From: a virus
Virus record (IMG/VR): IMGVR_UViG_3300043411_000895
Coordinates: 1-39,695 of that record
Length of the DNA: 39,695 nucleotides
Reading direction: 5' to 3' (one strand)
Part shown: one piece after another, positions 38,417 through 39,695 of the stretch
How positions within the stretch are numbered: position 1 is the stretch's first letter
How the letters are laid out: every line of letters begins with the position of its first letter
Notes under the pieces: model-generated
The model's database searches: none
What the model was told of the DNA's origin: nothing
What the model saw: the letters and a program-made list of their open reading frames with translations, nothing else
Translations under genes and position numbers: made by a program

Positions 38417-39119
38417 ATTTTTTTAGGGTTTGCGTTCGGTGTTTTCTGAGCGATTGAATGTTTTTTATGATGTCTAAACTCTTTTTCTTTTTTCTTTCAA
38501 GAGCCACCTTACCACATCCATACATCCAAGTCAACAAAAAAAGGATCTGTTGATTGCCACAAATATGCAACTCTTTACATGAGTTGGGTTTTTGTTTGTT
38601 TTGAACGATAGATCCCCCAATATCGAACGTTTGAAACAGATAGGTTTTAATGCCAGAGCAGAATTGTTCGGTGCCACAAATAGAAATATATGCTTTTTTG
38701 AGTTTCTGCGTCCACGATACACTTCCATCCCCGTCAAAATACCCTCGAATAAAATGAGAATACAGCGATGGGTTCAAATGTAATGGGAAATCCAAATTGC
38801 GAGATTTGTTTCCATCAACACCAAGACGTTCAAGTTGTTTTGATAAAACCACACTATCAATAGAAAACTGACATGACTCATATGTATCGCTTTTATATGC
38901 CGATGAAATCACTCGACGAATGGGTTTGTTACTTTCCAGACACTTAGCGATTTTTATCAAATGCGGTTCATCCGTGACCGCTAATCTAATGTTGATGTAT
39001 CTTTTTTTGACATTATTATAACCATCCGCCATTATAAATCCCAGAACATATGCCTTTTCTTCGGTGTCAATTTGTTCAAAAAAAGATTCGTTTACTGTAT
39101 ATTTTCGATTTCCATGCAT
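38391..39119 (-). CDS. LAGLIDADG homing endonuclease
   Basis: 242 residues with two LAGLIDADG helices: 'AYVLGFIMADGYN' near residue 23 and 'HFIRGYFDGDGSVS' near 116, each ending in the catalytic acidic residue. A basic C-terminal tail ('ALERKKKKSLDIIKN') follows. It overlaps the RlaP start and lies after a 62-base gap from the partial upstream gene. No intron or intein boundary is evident, so it is treated as free-standing. Confidence 0.9.
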   Translation of the reverse strand: MHGNRKYTVNESFFEQIDTEEKAYVLGFIMADGYNNVKKRYINIRLAVTDEPHLIKIAKCLESNKPIRRVISSAYKSDTYESCQFSIDSVVLSKQLERLGVDGNKSRNLDFPLHLNPSLYSHFIRGYFDGDGSVSWTQKLKKAYISICGTEQFCSGIKTYLFQTFDIGGSIVQNKQKPNSCKELHICGNQQILFLLTWMYGCGKVALERKKKKSLDIIKNIQSLRKHRTQTLKKYELELVKG

Positions 39120-39181
39120 ATGGTATGCCTTTCACTATTACGTCATATACATAGTGATGAAAGAACGGAAAATATGCTAAA

Positions 39182-39695
39182 TCAATGATGTGATATTTTT
39201 ATATGTGGGAGGGCTTTGAAGGTATCTCCGTGTTCCAGAGTTGCAAAGACAGACCCATCGTTGTCGGAGAAGGTGAACCGATACGCTTTTTTACCCTTGA
39301 ACCTCGGATATGTTTTCTCACAGGCATCCTTGGCCGCTTGGTTGATTGCCTCTTCATAATCCTTCCAATCTTTCTCTTGAGCTTTCTTATGACGAGATTT
39401 CCATTCCGGATCAGCATTTTCGTCATAGATGTTTTTCTTGAACTTTTCGTAGTATTCCACTCGAATGACATCGGCAGTTCGGAAAGCATTCCATTCGGGA
39501 TGACCATCAAACCAACCAGATCTAATCTCTTCTTCGATCTGTTTTTTAGTTAGGGGCTTTTGGTCTTTGAGTTGATCCCAAATAATAGTGGCCGCAGACA
39601 AGGCATCTACGGTTTCCTCACCATACGGACTCTCAACTCCTACTTGGAGGTTATCGTTTTCGAGACGAAAAAGCAAATCGAGTAGTTCATAACTA
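39182..39695 (-). CDS. Hypothetical protein, 5' end outside window
   Basis: Open frame from the right edge to TGA at 39182; the TTG at 39676 is probably not the start since the frame continues upstream ('SYELLDLLFRLENDN'). A 'HP' helical region with Lys/Glu-rich segments ('FKKNIYDENADPEW'), ending 'KAYRFTFSDNDGSVFATLEH'. Not recognised. Confidence 0.7.
   Translation of the reverse strand, partial: SYELLDLLFRLENDNLQVGVESPYGEETVDALSAATIIWDQLKDQKPLTKKQIEEEIRSGWFDGHPEWNAFRTADVIRVEYYEKFKKNIYDENADPEWKSRHKKAQEKDWKDYEEAINQAAKDACEKTYPRFKGKKAYRFTFSDNDGSVFATLEHGDTFKALPHIKISHH

Noticed and set aside
38391-39181. Group I intron or intein around the LAGLIDADG gene
   Set aside because: No split gene or splice signals: the flanking genes are different proteins and each has its own reading frame.
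1-39695. Stop codon recoding (TGA or TAG)
   Set aside because: TGA ends many genes (such as gp13, 8264-10807, 35820) and TAG ends the methyltransferase and ATP-grasp genes, so all three stops are used normally.
1-39695. tRNA genes
   Set aside because: Intergenic gaps are short and I saw no cloverleaf; despite a CCA-type enzyme no tRNA is supported here.

Overview
The window is part of the genome of a tailed bacteriophage of the T4-like (myovirus) superfamily. The evidence is a set of recognisable T4-type virion proteins: neck proteins gp13 and gp14, sheath stabiliser gp15, contractile tail sheath gp18, a scaffold-like prohead protein and major capsid protein gp23. Short overlapping genes (many ATGA or TAATG junctions), frequent strand switches, two homing endonuclease genes and several enzymes unrelated to the virion point to a large environmental phage. 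The host cannot be named from the sequence. TAA, TGA and TAG all end genes here, so the code looks standard.

Layout. 1-7617 (minus strand): neck and tail genes gp13, gp14, gp15, a coiled-coil protein and gp18, then a partial accessory gene. 7731-12473 (plus): a four-gene operon with ATGA overlaps, encoding a 2H phosphoesterase, a CCA-adding/poly(A)-polymerase-like nucleotidyltransferase with an extra N-terminal half, an ADP-ribosyltransferase-like protein and an HExxH metallopeptidase-like protein. 12502-24096 (plus): virion surface genes, including repeat-rich fibres built on an 'ATGSTYPITSSQ...LTASYALN' theme, interrupted by a GIY-YIG homing endonuclease. 24193-29249: a doubtful short plus-strand ORF, then two large accessory proteins, a release factor, an ATP-grasp protein and a small early gene, all on the minus strand. 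29362-32529 (minus): capsid and scaffold. 32704-34677 (plus): four small genes. 34637-39695 (minus): DNA methyltransferase, NADAR protein, small unknowns, an RlaP-like nucleotidyltransferase, a LAGLIDADG endonuclease and a partial gene.

Most notable observation. Minus-strand 28184-27524 reads as one class I release factor only if the ribosome shifts +1 at CTT-TGA. The signal (a G-run, three bases, CTT, TGA) matches the autoregulatory frameshift site of bacterial prfB (RF2), but here it lies inside a short release factor that lacks domain 1 and carries an RF1-type PxT motif. The gene sits between two exact 24-bp direct repeats, one of which is the 3' end of the upstream ATP-grasp gene, so it looks like an inserted cassette.

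Other themes. (1) An octamer TATTTATA, on the coding strand, precedes many structural and late-type genes on both strands; it is the reverse complement of the T4 late promoter TATAAATA. (2) Many non-structural proteins begin with, or contain, a short 'LKxLLxE'-like peptide resembling T4 capsid-targeting sequences, suggesting that several enzymes are packaged in the head and injected. (3) 2H phosphoesterase, CCA-type nucleotidyltransferase, RlaP-like nucleotidyltransferase and release factor together suggest RNA repair and ribosome rescue; an ADP-ribosyltransferase-like protein and a NADAR protein suggest ADP-ribose chemistry. These functional links are inference.
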